Shown: positions 7,944-17,170 of the stretch, in pieces
Layout of the letters: each line of letters opens with the position of its first letter
Position numbering within the stretch: the first letter of the stretch is position 1
Source of the DNA: an uncultured Anaerolineae bacterium
Lineage (GTDB): Bacteria > Chloroflexota > Anaerolineae > CG2-30-64-16
Length of the DNA: 64,000 nucleotides
Reading direction: 5' to 3'
Assembly (NCBI GenBank): GCA_937124585.1
Contig: CAKZKT010000096.1
Span: forward strand, 1 to 64,000
Program-made: the position numbers and the translations under genes
Notes under the pieces: model-generated
The model's database searches: none
The model's input: only the letters and a program-made list of their open reading frames with translations
Told to the model about the DNA's origin: nothing

Positions 7944-8291
7944 TTTTCGGCTCCGCACCGCCGCCAGGTGTCTGCCTGGTTCGGCATCAGGTCGGCGGTC
8001 AAGGTATCCGACGCGTTTTTTTACGCGCGTCGTATCTACGGGCATGATGAGGCCGTGCACTGAGGCAAGACTAAGTTGTTGCTGAGTGTTTGCTGAGAAA
8101 GATCAGGGGCACTGCCGTCGGGCCGCGCGCACCTGCGACATATGGCCGCGGGCCGGACTTATGATGAAAGTCGCCGCGTGCCCGGCACGCAGGGTAATTT
8201 TCAGGACAACAAAGGCCGCCGATTATCGGAAAACGCAATGACAACGGTACAATAGTGTCCATAGTTGTCAGGATCCATGCACAGGAGCGAC
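7944..8291. other. Gene-free spacer
   Basis: About 350 bases separate the VTC gene from the decayed plus-strand gene. I find no conserved coding frame and no strong hairpin. A TACAAT hexamer at 8248-8253, about 40 bases before the remnant start codon, could be the relic -10 of that gene. Confidence 0.4.
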
Positions 8292-8556
8292 ATGATGCCA
8301 CTGATCATCACCCGTATCGAAATCTACAGAATCAACATCTCATCGAGCCGCTGCGCCTTGCCATCGGCGTGCTGGATGGCTCGAATAGCATCCTGATCCG
8401 CTGGATACACCGCTCTTTTACAAAGAGACGCCGTTCACAGGAGGTGTGGTTTACGACGGCCCGCGCGCCCATTTGTGCGCCGATGCGCTTGGCCTCGGTG
8501 TGGAGGTGGACCCGGCTTATCTGGCGCGACTGGAACCGGCCGTGTTCGGTGAATAA
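8292..8556 (+). pseudogene. Remnant of a mandelate racemase/muconate lactonizing (enolase-superfamily) gene
   Basis: An ATG with GGAG upstream opens the frame PLIITRIEIYRIN. After a frame change near 8337 the text continues as LIEPLRLAIGVLDGSNSILIR, positions 8339-8400. This is the N-terminal capping-domain signature of dipeptide-epimerase-like enolase-superfamily enzymes. At about 8400 it jumps, again out of frame, to the family's C-terminal end (TPLFYKETPFTGGVVYDG, then LGLGVEVDPAYLARL) and a TAA. The entire TIM-barrel core with the catalytic Lys and metal ligands is missing, so the gene is dead. Confidence 0.7.
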
Positions 8557-8609
8557 CTTTCATGGTCGCGAGTTCAGCGGCCGATGGGGCGGTCACCGGA
8601 CAGTCGGGA

Positions 8610-9698
8610 TCAAGGTGGTGAGCCTCTGTGCCATGACCGATACGCCAGCACTGCCAGCGTGATGCCCGTCAGCGGCGCAACGAACCCGAACAGGACGGTG
8701 TTGTAGGCCATCAGCACATCGTGTTTGACGGCATCGAGGATCAGATACATGGTGTAGGCGATGTAGTAGGCCAGGAAGAGCGTGCCTTCCCAGCGCGCGA
8801 TGCGGTAGCCCGTGAAGAAGATCGGCAGGCACGCCAGCGCGACTGCGATCATGAAGGGGAGGTCGAAGCGTTGCGCTCCTGGCGGAACCGCCACGCCTTC
8901 TGGCGCTACGGCAGCCGCCAGCCCCAGCACCGAGAGGATGTTGAAGAGGTTGCTGCCCACCACGTTGCCCACCGCGATGTCGCACTCGCCGCGCAGGCTG
9001 GCCATGACCGAGGTGGCGATCTCGGGGAGCGAGGTGCCCACCGCGACGACGGTCAGGCCGATGACCAACTCGCTCAGCCCCAGGAGGCGCGCCAGGCTCA
9101 CCGCGCCGGTGATCAGCCAGCGCGCGCCGAGCGCCAGCAATGCCAGCCCGGCGATCACGAAGCCGATCTGGCGCCAGGTCTGGCCAGACTCTTGCCGGTC
9201 GGCGCGTCCTAGCGGCAACTCGGGCCCGGCGGCGGCCTCAGCCGTCTCCTGACGGCTTTGGTGGATGGCGAAGAATGTGTAGGCCATGATGCCTGCGAAC
9301 AGCAGCAGGCCGTCCAGCCGGCCGATCGCTCCGTCCAGCCCCAGCAGCAACAACAGCACCGACACACCGATCATCAGCGGCACCTCGCGGCGCACCAGCT
9401 TCTGGGTCACGACCAGCGGGGTGATGAGCGCCGAAAGGCCGAGGATGAGCAGCACATTGGCGATGTTGCTGCCGATCACGTTGCCCAGCGCGATATCGGC
9501 CTGGCCGGCAAGCGCGGCGCCGATGCTGACCGCCAGCTCCGGCGAGCTGGTGCCGAATGCGACCACCGTCAGCCCCACCACCAGCGGCGAGATGCCGACT
9601 CCCATCGCCAGCCGCGAGGCCCCGCGCACCAGGAGGTCAGCGCCGACGATCAGGAGAATCAGTCCGGCCGCAAATTGAGCCAATGTCGTCCCATTCAT
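8610..9698 (-). CDS. CaCA-family calcium/sodium antiporter
   Basis: The 362-residue, roughly 10-TM product carries both inverted alpha-repeats of the Ca2+/cation antiporter family. The first repeat has GTSSPELAVS with GNVIGSNIANVLLILG. The second has GTSLPEIATS with GNVVGSNLFNILSVLG. The conserved acidic residues in GTSSPE and GTSLPE bind Ca2+. A charged cytoplasmic loop (AAEAAAGPELPLGRADRQES) separates the halves, as in YrbG-like exchangers. It exports Ca2+ in exchange for Na+ or H+. It lies just downstream of the Mrp operons, which set the Na+ gradient it would use. Confidence 0.9.
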   Translation of the reverse strand: MNGTTLAQFAAGLILLIVGADLLVRGASRLAMGVGISPLVVGLTVVAFGTSSPELAVSIGAALAGQADIALGNVIGSNIANVLLILGLSALITPLVVTQKLVRREVPLMIGVSVLLLLLGLDGAIGRLDGLLLFAGIMAYTFFAIHQSRQETAEAAAGPELPLGRADRQESGQTWRQIGFVIAGLALLALGARWLITGAVSLARLLGLSELVIGLTVVAVGTSLPEIATSVMASLRGECDIAVGNVVGSNLFNILSVLGLAAAVAPEGVAVPPGAQRFDLPFMIAVALACLPIFFTGYRIARWEGTLFLAYYIAYTMYLILDAVKHDVLMAYNTVLFGFVAPLTGITLAVLAYRSWHRGSPP

Positions 9699-9720
9699 GG
9701 TTGCTGTCCCGGGCTTACGG

Positions 9721-10347
9721 TCACCTGGCCAGGCCCCGCAGAATGGAGACGACCTCGTCGAGTTTCGCGCTCTTCCCGATGAGGATCAGTTCATCGGCCG
9801 GCTGGATCTGCGCGTCGCCTCCGGGGTTCGTGATCATGCGATCGCCGCGCCGGATCGCCAGCACGGTCACGTCATAGCGTCGGCGCATGTTGATCTGCGC
9901 CAGCGTCTGCCCGGCCAGGGGCGATGTAGCGGGCAGCAGCACCTTGAGCACCTGGACGTCGGGCAGATGCTCTTCGAGCTCGGGCAGGGGCACCGACTCC
10001 AGTTGATGCGTGCGGAGGTCGTAATGGCCGCGCAGCTCATCCACGATGGTGCCTTCCCACAGCGGCACGCCGGTGAAATAGGCAGCACGGCCGATCACGT
10101 GGGCCGCCACGGGCGCGCTGATGAAGACGAAGAGGATGATGGCGATCGCGTGGAAGGTGGCGACCAGGTCGTCGAAGTAGATGACCACCGCCAGCATGAC
10201 GGCGCCCATCCCCAGGGTTGAGACCTTGGTGGTGGCAGACATGCGCAGGAACAGGTCGGGCATGCGCGTGATGCCCAGGCCGGCCACGAACATCAGGAAC
10301 GTGCCCACCAGGATCAAGACAATGGTAGCGATCTCTACCATGCTCAT
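9721..10347 (-). CDS. mrpG: MrpG/MnhG antiporter subunit fused to a TrkA_C (RCK_C) domain
   Basis: The 208-residue product is nearly twice the normal MrpG length. Residues 1-110 have the three-helix MnhG pattern (ITRMPDLFLRMSATTKVSTLG, positions about 10230-10290). Residues about 120-205 form an RCK_C/TrkA_C domain (LLPATSPLAGQTLAQINMR, then ADELILIGKSAKLDEVVSIL), which usually binds nucleotides or ions and gates K+ transporters. The start overlaps the end of mrpF by four bases. The fusion suggests ligand-dependent regulation of this Mrp complex. It is the last gene of the second Mrp set. Confidence 0.9.
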   Translation of the reverse strand: MSMVEIATIVLILVGTFLMFVAGLGITRMPDLFLRMSATTKVSTLGMGAVMLAVVIYFDDLVATFHAIAIILFVFISAPVAAHVIGRAAYFTGVPLWEGTIVDELRGHYDLRTHQLESVPLPELEEHLPDVQVLKVLLPATSPLAGQTLAQINMRRRYDVTVLAIRRGDRMITNPGGDAQIQPADELILIGKSAKLDEVVSILRGLAR

Positions 10348-10613
10348 ACCCTTCTCTCGAGGTAATGCGCGAACGCCACCGTCCCCAGGAAGGAGATCAG
10401 TGCCAGCACGATGGCCAGGTCGAGCAGCACCGGCTCATCGGTAGCGATGGCGTAGACCGCGATGATCCCGATCATCAGCGTGGAGATCAGGTCCAGCGCC
10501 ACCACGCGGTCGGGCAGCGAAGGCCCGCGCACCAGGCGCACGAAGGCCAGGATCACCGCGATGGTCAGTAACGGGAAAGCCACGAATACCACCAGCCCCT
10601 GCACCGGCGTCAT
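10344..10613 (-). CDS. mrpF: MrpF/MnhF antiporter subunit
   Basis: The 89-residue product has three TM helices. The signature [19 protein letters not shown] between the first two helices is the family's conserved stretch. MrpF is one of the small essential subunits of the seven-part Na+/H+ antiporter. The ATG overlaps the mrpE stop region and its end overlaps mrpG, so translation is coupled. Confidence 0.92.
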   Translation of the reverse strand: MTPVQGLVVFVAFPLLTIAVILAFVRLVRGPSLPDRVVALDLISTLMIGIIAVYAIATDEPVLLDLAIVLALISFLGTVAFAHYLERRV

Positions 10614-11080
10614 CGCAACACCTCCAACACACGGCGCTCGAAGCCCTCTTTGATCTGACGCCGAAACTTGTCGGTCTCATCCCCCAGCGTTATGGAGTGG
10701 ATGTAGATCACGCGGCGGTCGGCCGAGACGTCCAGGCTGAGGGTGCCCGGCGTGAGGGTGATCAAGTTGGCCAGCAACGCGATCTCCACATCGGTGCGCA
10801 CGTCCAGCGGCACCGCAATGACGGCCGGCCGCATCTTACCTCGCGGGGCCAGGATGTGATAGGTGACCTGCAGGTTGGCCTTGACCATCTCCCACAAGAA
10901 GAAGGCGATGAAGCCCAGCACCTGCCACACTTTCGTAAAGTAACCATGTGGTTTCCCGCTGCGCTGCGCGATCCACAACATCACATAGCCCAGCGCAAAA
11001 CCGAAGGCCAGGTTGAGCGGCGTGAATTGCCCGGTTAGAGCGACCCAGGCCAGCGCCAGCAAGATGTTCAGCAGCAGCAC
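10610..11080 (-). CDS. mrpE: MrpE/MnhE antiporter subunit
   Basis: The 156-residue product has N-terminal TM helices ([20 protein letters not shown]), a central [22 protein letters not shown] (about 10855-10930), and a soluble C-terminal half with the MnhE motif [12 protein letters not shown]. It sits two bases downstream of mrpD and overlaps mrpF. MrpE supports assembly and stability of the antiporter. Confidence 0.92.
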   Translation of the reverse strand: MLLLNILLALAWVALTGQFTPLNLAFGFALGYVMLWIAQRSGKPHGYFTKVWQVLGFIAFFLWEMVKANLQVTYHILAPRGKMRPAVIAVPLDVRTDVEIALLANLITLTPGTLSLDVSADRRVIYIHSITLGDETDKFRRQIKEGFERRVLEVLR

Positions 11081-11082
11081 GG

Positions 11083-12573
11083 TTACCGCCCTCCCAACAC
11101 GGTTTGGATGTACGCGGCCGGGTTCAGCAACTGCTCGGCAGCTGCGGTGGACAGGGCTAGCAGCGGTTCGGCCAGCAACCCGATGCTGAGCGTCAGCAGT
11201 GCCAGCACGGCGATGGGCAGGATCATGCCGGCCAGCCCGACCTGGGAGGCCGGCAGGGCGGCCCTAGCCGGCGCCGGCTTCCAGAAGACCTCACCCCAGA
11301 TCTTGGTCATCGAGAAGAGGGTCAGCAGGCTGACCCCCAGCGCGACCGCCACGATGGCATATTGCCCCGTATCCAGCCCGGCCACGATCAGGGTCAGCTT
11401 GGCCCAGAAGCCGGAGAGGGGCGGGATGCCCGCCAGCGAAAGGGCCGGGATCAGGAACAGCACGCCCAGGCCCGGATAAGCCGCGTAGAAGCCGCCCAGC
11501 TTCTTGAGATAGTCGCTGCCTCCCAGGCGTTGGGTCACGCCGCTGATCAGGAACAGGTTGGTTTTGACGATGATATGGTGGGCGATGTAGAAGACCGAGC
11601 CGGCCAGCGCCAGCGGCGTGAACAGGCCCAGCCCCATGATCATGTAGCCGATCTGGCTGACGATGTGGAACGACAGGATGCGCCGGAAGCTGTTCTGCGC
11701 CACCGCGCCCAGCACCCCCGTGACCATGGTCAGGCCGGCCAGGATCAGGATCAGGGTGTGGGTGAAGGCGACATCCTGGACGAAGAGCAGGGTGAAGACG
11801 CGGATCAGCGCGTAGACCCCCACTTTGGTCAGCAACCCGGCGAAGATGGCCGACACGGCCACCGGCGGCGTGTGATACGAGGCCGGCAGCCAGAAGAAGA
11901 GCGGGAAGATGGCCGACTTGATGCCGAAGGCCACCAGGAACAAGATGCTCAGCGTGGTCACCAATCCGGGTTGAGCGACCTGATGGAGTTGCACCGCAAG
12001 GTCGGCCATGTTCAGGGTGCCGGCCACGCCGTAGAGCGAGCCCACCGCGGCCAGGAAGAGCGCCGAGGACATCAGGTTCAGCGTGACGTATTTGATCGCG
12101 CCCTCCAGCTGCGCGCGCTCGCCGCCCAGCGCCACCAGCACGAACGAGGAGACCAGCATCACCTCGAACCAGACGTACAGGTTGAAGATGTCGCCGGTCA
12201 GGAACGCGCCGCAGACTCCCATCAGCAGGATGTGCAGCAGCGGGTAGTAGCCGAAGCGCTCGCGGGCGGGGTCCATGCTGGCCAGCGAGTAGACCGCCAC
12301 GGCCAGGCCCATCAGCCCGGCCAGCACCAGCATGATGGCGCTGAACAGATCTGCTGCCAGCGTGATGCCGTAGGGCGCAGGCCAGTTGCCGATGTACGCC
12401 ACCTGGATGCCCTCTCGCCGGACGAACTCCAGCAGGGCCAGCGCGGCCGCCAGCAACGCGGCCGCGCCCAGCGCACTGAGCCACCGCTGTGCCCATCGCC
12501 ACCGGCCGGCCAGCACCGTCAGGATCGCCGTCGCCAGCGGCACAATCAAAGGCAACACCAGGATCAAATTCAT
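11083..12573 (-). CDS. mrpD: MrpD/MnhD proton-translocating subunit
   Basis: The 496-residue, roughly 14-TM protein belongs to the NuoM/N-like proton-translocating family. Typical landmarks are [18 protein letters not shown] with the key acidic residue, [33 protein letters not shown], and [15 protein letters not shown] with the conserved Lys. MrpD carries one of the antiporter's ion pathways. It follows mrpC after a 55-bp microsatellite spacer. Confidence 0.93.
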   Translation of the reverse strand: MNLILVLPLIVPLATAILTVLAGRWRWAQRWLSALGAAALLAAALALLEFVRREGIQVAYIGNWPAPYGITLAADLFSAIMLVLAGLMGLAVAVYSLASMDPARERFGYYPLLHILLMGVCGAFLTGDIFNLYVWFEVMLVSSFVLVALGGERAQLEGAIKYVTLNLMSSALFLAAVGSLYGVAGTLNMADLAVQLHQVAQPGLVTTLSILFLVAFGIKSAIFPLFFWLPASYHTPPVAVSAIFAGLLTKVGVYALIRVFTLLFVQDVAFTHTLILILAGLTMVTGVLGAVAQNSFRRILSFHIVSQIGYMIMGLGLFTPLALAGSVFYIAHHIIVKTNLFLISGVTQRLGGSDYLKKLGGFYAAYPGLGVLFLIPALSLAGIPPLSGFWAKLTLIVAGLDTGQYAIVAVALGVSLLTLFSMTKIWGEVFWKPAPARAALPASQVGLAGMILPIAVLALLTLSIGLLAEPLLALSTAAAEQLLNPAAYIQTVLGGR

Positions 12574-12577
12574 CCTC

Positions 12578-12626
12578 CCCCCATCTCCTTGTTTCCTTGC
12601 CTCCTTGTCTACCTGTCTATCCGTTT
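12578..12626. repeat. Polypyrimidine microsatellite in the mrpC-mrpD spacer
   Basis: The spacer is a degenerate run of CTCCTTGTTTCCTTG / GTCTACCTGTCTATC units. Read on the coding strand it is a purine-rich GGAGACAAGGAAACAAGG tract right before the mrpD start. The same two unit types recur at 16127-16225 and 19058-19107. It may stand in for, or hide, the Shine-Dalgarno. Confidence 0.7.
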
Positions 12627-12628
12627 CC

Positions 12629-12979
12629 TCAACCCGTATCCGTGCTCTTCATATCATCCAAATCATCGGTGCCCACGGTTTGATAAGCCCGCTTGATGAG
12701 CACCACAGCAAAGGCCTGGACGCCGAAGCCGATGACGATGGCGGTGAGAATGAGCGCTTGAGGCAGCGGGTCGGCGATGGGCCTCTCCGGCCGGATTCCA
12801 CCCGGCGGGATCAGCGCCGGTTCCCCGCGCGTGAGACGACCCAGGGTAAAGATGAGGAGATTGGCCGCATGCGCCAGCAGCGAGAGCCCGATGATCAGCT
12901 TGACGATGCTACGCCGCATCATCATGTACAGGCCGGCCGCGTACAGCCCCCCGATCACGAAGGCCAGGAACGTCTCCAT
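12629..12979 (-). CDS. mrpC: MrpC/MnhC (NuoK-like) subunit
   Basis: The 116-residue product has three TM helices homologous to NuoK ([57 protein letters not shown]). The conserved DPLPQALVLTAIVI stretch is diagnostic of MrpC. It directly follows mrpB by one base. Confidence 0.93.
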   Translation of the reverse strand: METFLAFVIGGLYAAGLYMMMRRSIVKLIIGLSLLAHAANLLIFTLGRLTRGEPALIPPGGIRPERPIADPLPQALILTAIVIGFGVQAFAVVLIKRAYQTVGTDDLDDMKSTDTG

Positions 12980-12980
12980 G

Positions 12981-13388
12981 TCATGCCTCCGCCAGCGCGA
13001 AGATGATGGTCAGCGTCACCCCGATCACCACCAGATAGACGCCGATGTCGAACAGGAGCGGCGTGCCCACCTTGCCCAGAATCGGCCAGGCGTATTCGCT
13101 CCAGAGCCCGGTCATAAAGGGCAGGCCCTGGGCCAGGCTGACCACGCCGCTGCCCAGCGCGACCAGCAGCCCAAGGCCGATCAAGAAGCGCGGGTCAATC
13201 CCCAGCACGCGGCGGGCAGTCGCCACATCGTAGGCGATGGCGTACAGGCTGAAAGCAGCCGCCGCCACCAACCCGCCCACGAACCCGCCGCCGGGCTCGT
13301 TGTGGCCGCGCAACAGCAAGAAGACCGAAAAGAGCAGCAGCAACGGCAACATGTAGCGCGCGGCAGTGGAAAGGATCAGGGATGTCAT
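12981..13388 (-). CDS. mrpB: MrpB/MnhB subunit
   Basis: The 135-residue, four-TM protein has the family signature [20 protein letters not shown]. The start overlaps the end of mrpA by four bases. In this second Mrp set MrpB is separate, unlike the fused copy upstream. Confidence 0.93.
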   Translation of the reverse strand: MTSLILSTAARYMLPLLLLFSVFLLLRGHNEPGGGFVGGLVAAAAFSLYAIAYDVATARRVLGIDPRFLIGLGLLVALGSGVVSLAQGLPFMTGLWSEYAWPILGKVGTPLLFDIGVYLVVIGVTLTIIFALAEA

Positions 13389-15775
13389 TTGTTCTTCTCG
13401 TCCAGACGCAATTTCAACAGTGCATACACCCCGATGCCCGCGACGGCCAGCACCGTGATCTCGCCCAGGGTGTCCAGCCCGCGAAAATCCACCAGGATCA
13501 CGTTGTCAATGTTGCGGCCGCGCGCCAGCGGCACCGCGTTGGCCACGAAGTAGGGGGTCAGGCGTGACTGCAGCGGCGCGGAGGTGACCACCAACACCAG
13601 TGCGGTCATCAGCGCGCCGGCGGCCAGCGCCACCACCGCATCGCGTATCCGGTCACGCCGGCTGGAGTAATAGGCGAACCGCGGCAGCCGGTAGAGTACC
13701 AGCACGAACAGGAAGACGGTGAGCGTCTCGATGGCGAACTGGGTCATGGCCAGGTCGGGCGCGCCGAACAGGGTGAAGATCAGCGCCACGCCGTAGCCCA
13801 CCACCCCCAGCGCCGCTACCACGGTCAGCCGCGAGGTGGAGAGCAGCGCCAGCAGGGTTGCCGCCAGGATCAGCAGGCCGATCAAGATCTCGTACAACCG
13901 CACGTCGGACGACCGGCCGGCGGGCCACGTCAGCCCGGTGCGGCTGAGCAGCGTGTAACCGCCCAGCCCGACGGTGGTGAGCATAACGATGATCAAATAG
14001 AAGCGCAGATAGCCGCTCTGGAGCAGGCGGGTTTGGGTCGTCGCCAGGCTGTTGAGGCCGCGCAACGCCAGGTCATACCCGCCCTCCGGCCCCCAGTGGC
14101 CCACGACCCGCAGGCCGGTGATTAACCAGGGCACGAACCGTTGCGCGGCCCGGTACAGCGGATCGCGTCCCACATAGATGGCCGCGCCCACGATCACGGT
14201 CAGCACGCTCAGCGCAAAGATCGGGCTGATGCCGTGCCACAGCGCCAGCTCGACCACCGTAGGCTTCCCGCGCACGGCGCTGGCCGCGGCCGACACCAGC
14301 GCGCTGGGCAGCGCGTCGGGGAAGAGACCGTTGATCAGCCCCAGCCCGGCCAGCGCCGCCGGCCCCAGCCACATGGCCAACGGCGCCTCGTGCGGTTCTT
14401 TGTGGACCGCCTCGGACGTGCCAGGCACTTCCGAAGTGCCTGGCACGTGGGGCCGCGCGTCCGGCGCATTGCTCCTGCTCCAAAACGGCCGAATGCCCAC
14501 GAGGCCGGCCACCGCCACCAGCAGCATGTTGGCCGCCACGCCGGTCGCAGTGATCAGGCCTGCAGCGCGCGGGGCCTGCAACTTGGCCTCGTACAGCAGC
14601 TCTTTGTTGATGAAGCCGAGCATCGGCGGCAGCCCGGCCATGGAGAGCGCGGCCAAGCCAGCCGCCGCCGCGGTGATGGGCATGGCCCGCGCCAGCCCGC
14701 CCAGCCGCCGGATGTCGCGCGTGCCGGCCTCATGATCTACCGCGCCGGCGACCAGGAACAGCGCGCCCTTGTACAGCGCATGCACCAGCAGGAAGAGCAT
14801 GGCCGCCTTGGCCGACAGGGTCGTGTCCAGCCCCAGCAGCAGGGTCAGCGCGCCCAACGTGCTGACGGTGGAATAGGCCAGGATACGTTTGAGGTCGGTC
14901 TGCCCCAGCGCCAGCAGCGCGGCCAGCAGCATGGTCGCCATCCCCGCGCCGGTCACCAGGTAGTGCCACGCCTCGGTATCGCCCAGCACCGGGCTGAGCC
15001 GGGCCAGCAGGTAGACGCCCGCCTTGACCATGGTCGCCGAGTGCAGATATGCGCTGACCGGGGTGGGCGCCTCCATGGCATTGGGCAGCCAGAAGTGGAA
15101 GGGCACCTGGGCCGATTTGGTGAACGCGCCCAGCAGGATCAGCAGCAGGATCGGCAGGTAGAGCGCGTGCTCTCGGATCGCGGCGCCGTTGCTCAGCAGC
15201 GCGGCCAGCTCCAGGCTGCCTGTCACCTGCCCCATCAAGACCAGCCCGGCCAGCAGCGCCAGTCCGCCGCCGCCCGTCACCAGCAGCGCCTGCAGCGCGG
15301 CCGCGCGCGCCTTTTCCCGCTCATGATCCAGCCCGATGAGCAGGTAGGAGGTCAGGCTGGTGAGCTCCCAGAAGACGAACAGGGTGATCGCGTTGCCGGC
15401 CAGCACCAGCCCCAGCATCGAAGCCATGAACATCAGCACCAGCGCGTAGAAGCGGCCCAGCTGCGGCTTGCCGGCCAGGTAGCCGCCGGCGTAGATCACC
15501 ACCAGCGTGCCGATGCCGCTGATGAGCAGCGCGAAGAGCAGGCTCAGCCCGTCCAGATAGAACGACAGGCTGACCCCCAGGCCGGGGACCCACGGATAGG
15601 ACGTGATGACAACGAAATCGGGCCTCAGCTCGCGCAGGTAGGCGGCAAAGTAGAACGTCAGCCCGGCCGGCAGCAGGGCCAGGAGCCAGCCGGCCGATCT
15701 GCGGCCGACGCGGTGCACCCACGGCGCGATCACGGCCAGCAGGAAACCCGACAAGACTGCGATGACGATGTCCAT
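13385..15775 (-). CDS. mrpA: MrpA/MnhA large subunit
   Basis: The 796-residue product holds a NuoL-like core (residues about 60-430: [54 protein letters not shown]) plus the C-terminal DUF4040/MbhD-like helices ([19 protein letters not shown]). MrpA provides the Na+/H+ translocation path. Around residues 440-455 the text [12 protein letters not shown] comes from an in-frame palindromic repeat in a cytoplasmic loop. The start follows the previous MrpG stop by three bases, so the two Mrp sets are probably co-transcribed. Confidence 0.93.
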   Translation of the reverse strand: MDIVIAVLSGFLLAVIAPWVHRVGRRSAGWLLALLPAGLTFYFAAYLRELRPDFVVITSYPWVPGLGVSLSFYLDGLSLLFALLISGIGTLVVIYAGGYLAGKPQLGRFYALVLMFMASMLGLVLAGNAITLFVFWELTSLTSYLLIGLDHEREKARAAALQALLVTGGGGLALLAGLVLMGQVTGSLELAALLSNGAAIREHALYLPILLLILLGAFTKSAQVPFHFWLPNAMEAPTPVSAYLHSATMVKAGVYLLARLSPVLGDTEAWHYLVTGAGMATMLLAALLALGQTDLKRILAYSTVSTLGALTLLLGLDTTLSAKAAMLFLLVHALYKGALFLVAGAVDHEAGTRDIRRLGGLARAMPITAAAAGLAALSMAGLPPMLGFINKELLYEAKLQAPRAAGLITATGVAANMLLVAVAGLVGIRPFWSRSNAPDARPHVPGTSEVPGTSEAVHKEPHEAPLAMWLGPAALAGLGLINGLFPDALPSALVSAAASAVRGKPTVVELALWHGISPIFALSVLTVIVGAAIYVGRDPLYRAAQRFVPWLITGLRVVGHWGPEGGYDLALRGLNSLATTQTRLLQSGYLRFYLIIVMLTTVGLGGYTLLSRTGLTWPAGRSSDVRLYEILIGLLILAATLLALLSTSRLTVVAALGVVGYGVALIFTLFGAPDLAMTQFAIETLTVFLFVLVLYRLPRFAYYSSRRDRIRDAVVALAAGALMTALVLVVTSAPLQSRLTPYFVANAVPLARGRNIDNVILVDFRGLDTLGEITVLAVAGIGVYALLKLRLDEKNK
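14416..14448. repeat. 33-bp perfect palindromic repeat inside mrpA
   Basis: ACGTGCCAGGCACTTC, one central base, and its exact complement give a 16-bp perfect stem. The copy lies in frame within mrpA and encodes [11 protein letters not shown]. Related copies are at 17021-17170, 25193-25274, 27868-27901 and 53636-53662, so it is a dispersed family in this genome. Confidence 0.9.
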
Positions 15776-15778
15776 GCG

Positions 15779-16120
15779 CTACTCACCTGCCTGGTTCTGT
15801 TCCAGCGCGCCGAGATCATCCCGGATCGCCCGTTTCATAGGGATGCCGATGCGGTGCGCGGCCGAGCCGATGGCGTGCGACGTGGCCGGTCCGCCGATCA
15901 CCAGCAGGGCGATAAGCACCAGCCCTTTGCCGAAGCCCAGCGGCGTCAGCATCACCGTCGCCAGCAACAGCAGCACCACACCGAAGATGCTCACCTTGCC
16001 CGTGGCATGCAGCCGCGTGTACACATCAGGCAGCCGGATAAACCCCAGCACACCCAGCACCGAAAATACCGTACCAAGAATCACGGCAAGGATGGCGATA
16101 AGTTGAAGAAGTGTCTGCAT
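15779..16120 (-). CDS. mrpG: MrpG/MnhG subunit (first Mrp set)
   Basis: The 113-residue product starts at the ATG of MQTLLQLIAI. The 14-residue in-frame extension upstream would be encoded by microsatellite DNA and is not MrpG-like. The signature LGFIRLPDVYTRLHATGKVS and a GGPATSHAIGSAAHRIG tail are typical. It closes the first Mrp set and is followed after three bases by the next mrpA. There is no clear Shine-Dalgarno; the start follows the repeat tract. Confidence 0.9.
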   Translation of the reverse strand: MQTLLQLIAILAVILGTVFSVLGVLGFIRLPDVYTRLHATGKVSIFGVVLLLLATVMLTPLGFGKGLVLIALLVIGGPATSHAIGSAAHRIGIPMKRAIRDDLGALEQNQAGE

Positions 16121-16126
16121 AGGCGG

Positions 16127-16225
16127 TAAAGTAGACAGGTAGACAAGTAGACAGGTAGACAAGGATAGCCCCCTTGTCTCTTTGTTTCCTTAGTCTACTT
16201 CTTACTTGTCTACTTGTTTCCCTTC
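16127..16225. repeat. Microsatellite tract in the mrpF-mrpG spacer
   Basis: It consists of GTAGACAGGTAGACAAGTAGACAG units followed by the opposite orientation (CTTGTCTCTTTGTTTCC, CTTACTTGTCTACTTG). The two halves can pair into a long imperfect hairpin. It fills almost the whole spacer between the two genes. Confidence 0.75.
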
Positions 16226-16230
16226 CCTCC

Positions 16231-16506
16231 TCAAAACATCTGCTGGTCCGCGATGTACTTCGCCAGCGCGATGGTGCTGACGAAGCCCAGGGCGGCCAGG
16301 CCGGTAGCCACGTCAATGTAGGTGGCGTTGACCAGGATCAGGGCGAGCAGCACGAGCACGGCCAGCATCAGCGTACCCACCAGGTCAGCGCCGATCAGCC
16401 GGTCAATGACATTTTCGCCCCGCCACACGCGCCAGACGCACACCGCGATCAGCGCGACGTGAACCGCCAGGGCGATGTTCAGGACAACGGACAGGATTTG
16501 ACTCAT
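16231..16506 (-). CDS. mrpF: MrpF/MnhF subunit (first Mrp set)
   Basis: The product of about 91 residues is read from the ATG of MSQILSVVL. A GTG three codons upstream is possible but has no ribosome site. It has three TM helices with the MrpF core VWRGENVIDRLIGADLVGTL between helices 1 and 2. It lies between mrpE and mrpG of the same set. Confidence 0.9.
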   Translation of the reverse strand: MSQILSVVLNIALAVHVALIAVCVWRVWRGENVIDRLIGADLVGTLMLAVLVLLALILVNATYIDVATGLAALGFVSTIALAKYIADQQMF

Positions 16507-16520
16507 GCTCTCCACTCAAA

Positions 16521-17000
16521 TCACACGAATATCTTGCTCAACAGGTCCCGCCGCATGGCCTGCGCCTGGGCTGCGTACTCCGCCGAATGGGTCGCGTCCA
16601 GGCAGTGCGTGTACAGGACGCCATAATCATCAATGCCGATCACCAGCTCGCCCGGCGTGACGGAGAGCGCATGCGCGCTGAGCGCCGTGCCCAGCTCGCT
16701 GCTGCAGCCGGACGGGATGGCCACGATGCCGGGCCGAATCGGCAGCTTCGGGTCGAGCACGATGCGCGCCACGGTGATGCCGCTCTCGATCACGTCGACG
16801 GCCAGGATGGCGATGTAGCGGATCAGCGCCCAGGTCGCGGCCGGCAGCCGGCGCCAATCCAGGCGGCTGGGTTGCGGCCGCAGCAAAAGGGTCGCCACAG
16901 CCGCGACCAGTGCGCCCAGCACGATGTTGCTCGGCTGCAGGTTGCCGGTCAGCGCCAGGTAGATGACCAGCAGGATGAGAATGGTCCGGATATAGTGCAT
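16521..17000 (-). CDS. mrpE: MrpE/MnhE subunit (first Mrp set)
   Basis: The 159-residue product has N-terminal TM helices (LVIYLALTGNLQPSNIVLGA) and the soluble C-terminal domain with ALSVTPGELVIGIDDYG, the MnhE hallmark. The gene is separated from mrpD by about 160 bp carrying three 50-bp tandem palindromic repeats. Translation coupling with mrpD, normal for mrp operons, is therefore broken here. Confidence 0.92.
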   Translation of the reverse strand: MHYIRTILILLVIYLALTGNLQPSNIVLGALVAAVATLLLRPQPSRLDWRRLPAATWALIRYIAILAVDVIESGITVARIVLDPKLPIRPGIVAIPSGCSSELGTALSAHALSVTPGELVIGIDDYGVLYTHCLDATHSAEYAAQAQAMRRDLLSKIFV

Positions 17001-17020
17001 ACTCGTGCCCCATTGTCCCC

Positions 17021-17170
17021 CACGTGCCAGGCACTCTGCAAGATGCCCGGCACGTCATCAGCTCATCCCCCACGTGCCAGGCACTCTGCAAGATGCCTGG
17101 CACGTCATCAGCTCATCCCTCACGTGCCAGGCACTCTGCAAGATGCCTGGCACGTCATCAGCTCATCCCC
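17021..17170. repeat. Three exact 50-bp tandem copies of a palindromic repeat
   Basis: Units begin at 17021, 17071 and 17121 with CACGTGCCAGGCACTCTG, continue AAGATGCCTGGCACGTC, and end in ATCAGCTCATCCC. Each unit carries an imperfect GTGCCAGGCA(C)/(A)TGCCTGGCAC stem. Unit 1 differs by one base in the right arm. The last unit includes the final codons of mrpD, so the unit was copied from the gene end outward by tandem duplication. Confidence 0.92.

Noticed and set aside
8255-8662. A 135-residue plus-strand protein
   Set aside because: It mixes the enolase-superfamily remnant frame with out-of-frame text and runs into the opposite gene. The family pattern appears only in pieces.
11362-12696. 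A 444-codon plus-strand frame opposite mrpD
   Set aside because: It is an antisense shadow with a Gln/His/Arg-rich composition.
14141-16129. A 662-codon open frame on the plus strand across mrpA and mrpG
   Set aside because: It is the complement of clear Mrp genes. The protein is rich in Gln/Arg/His with no domain pattern. High GC leaves antisense frames open.
17021-17170. A small CRISPR array
   Set aside because: The three units are contiguous 50-bp copies with no unique spacers and no cas genes nearby.
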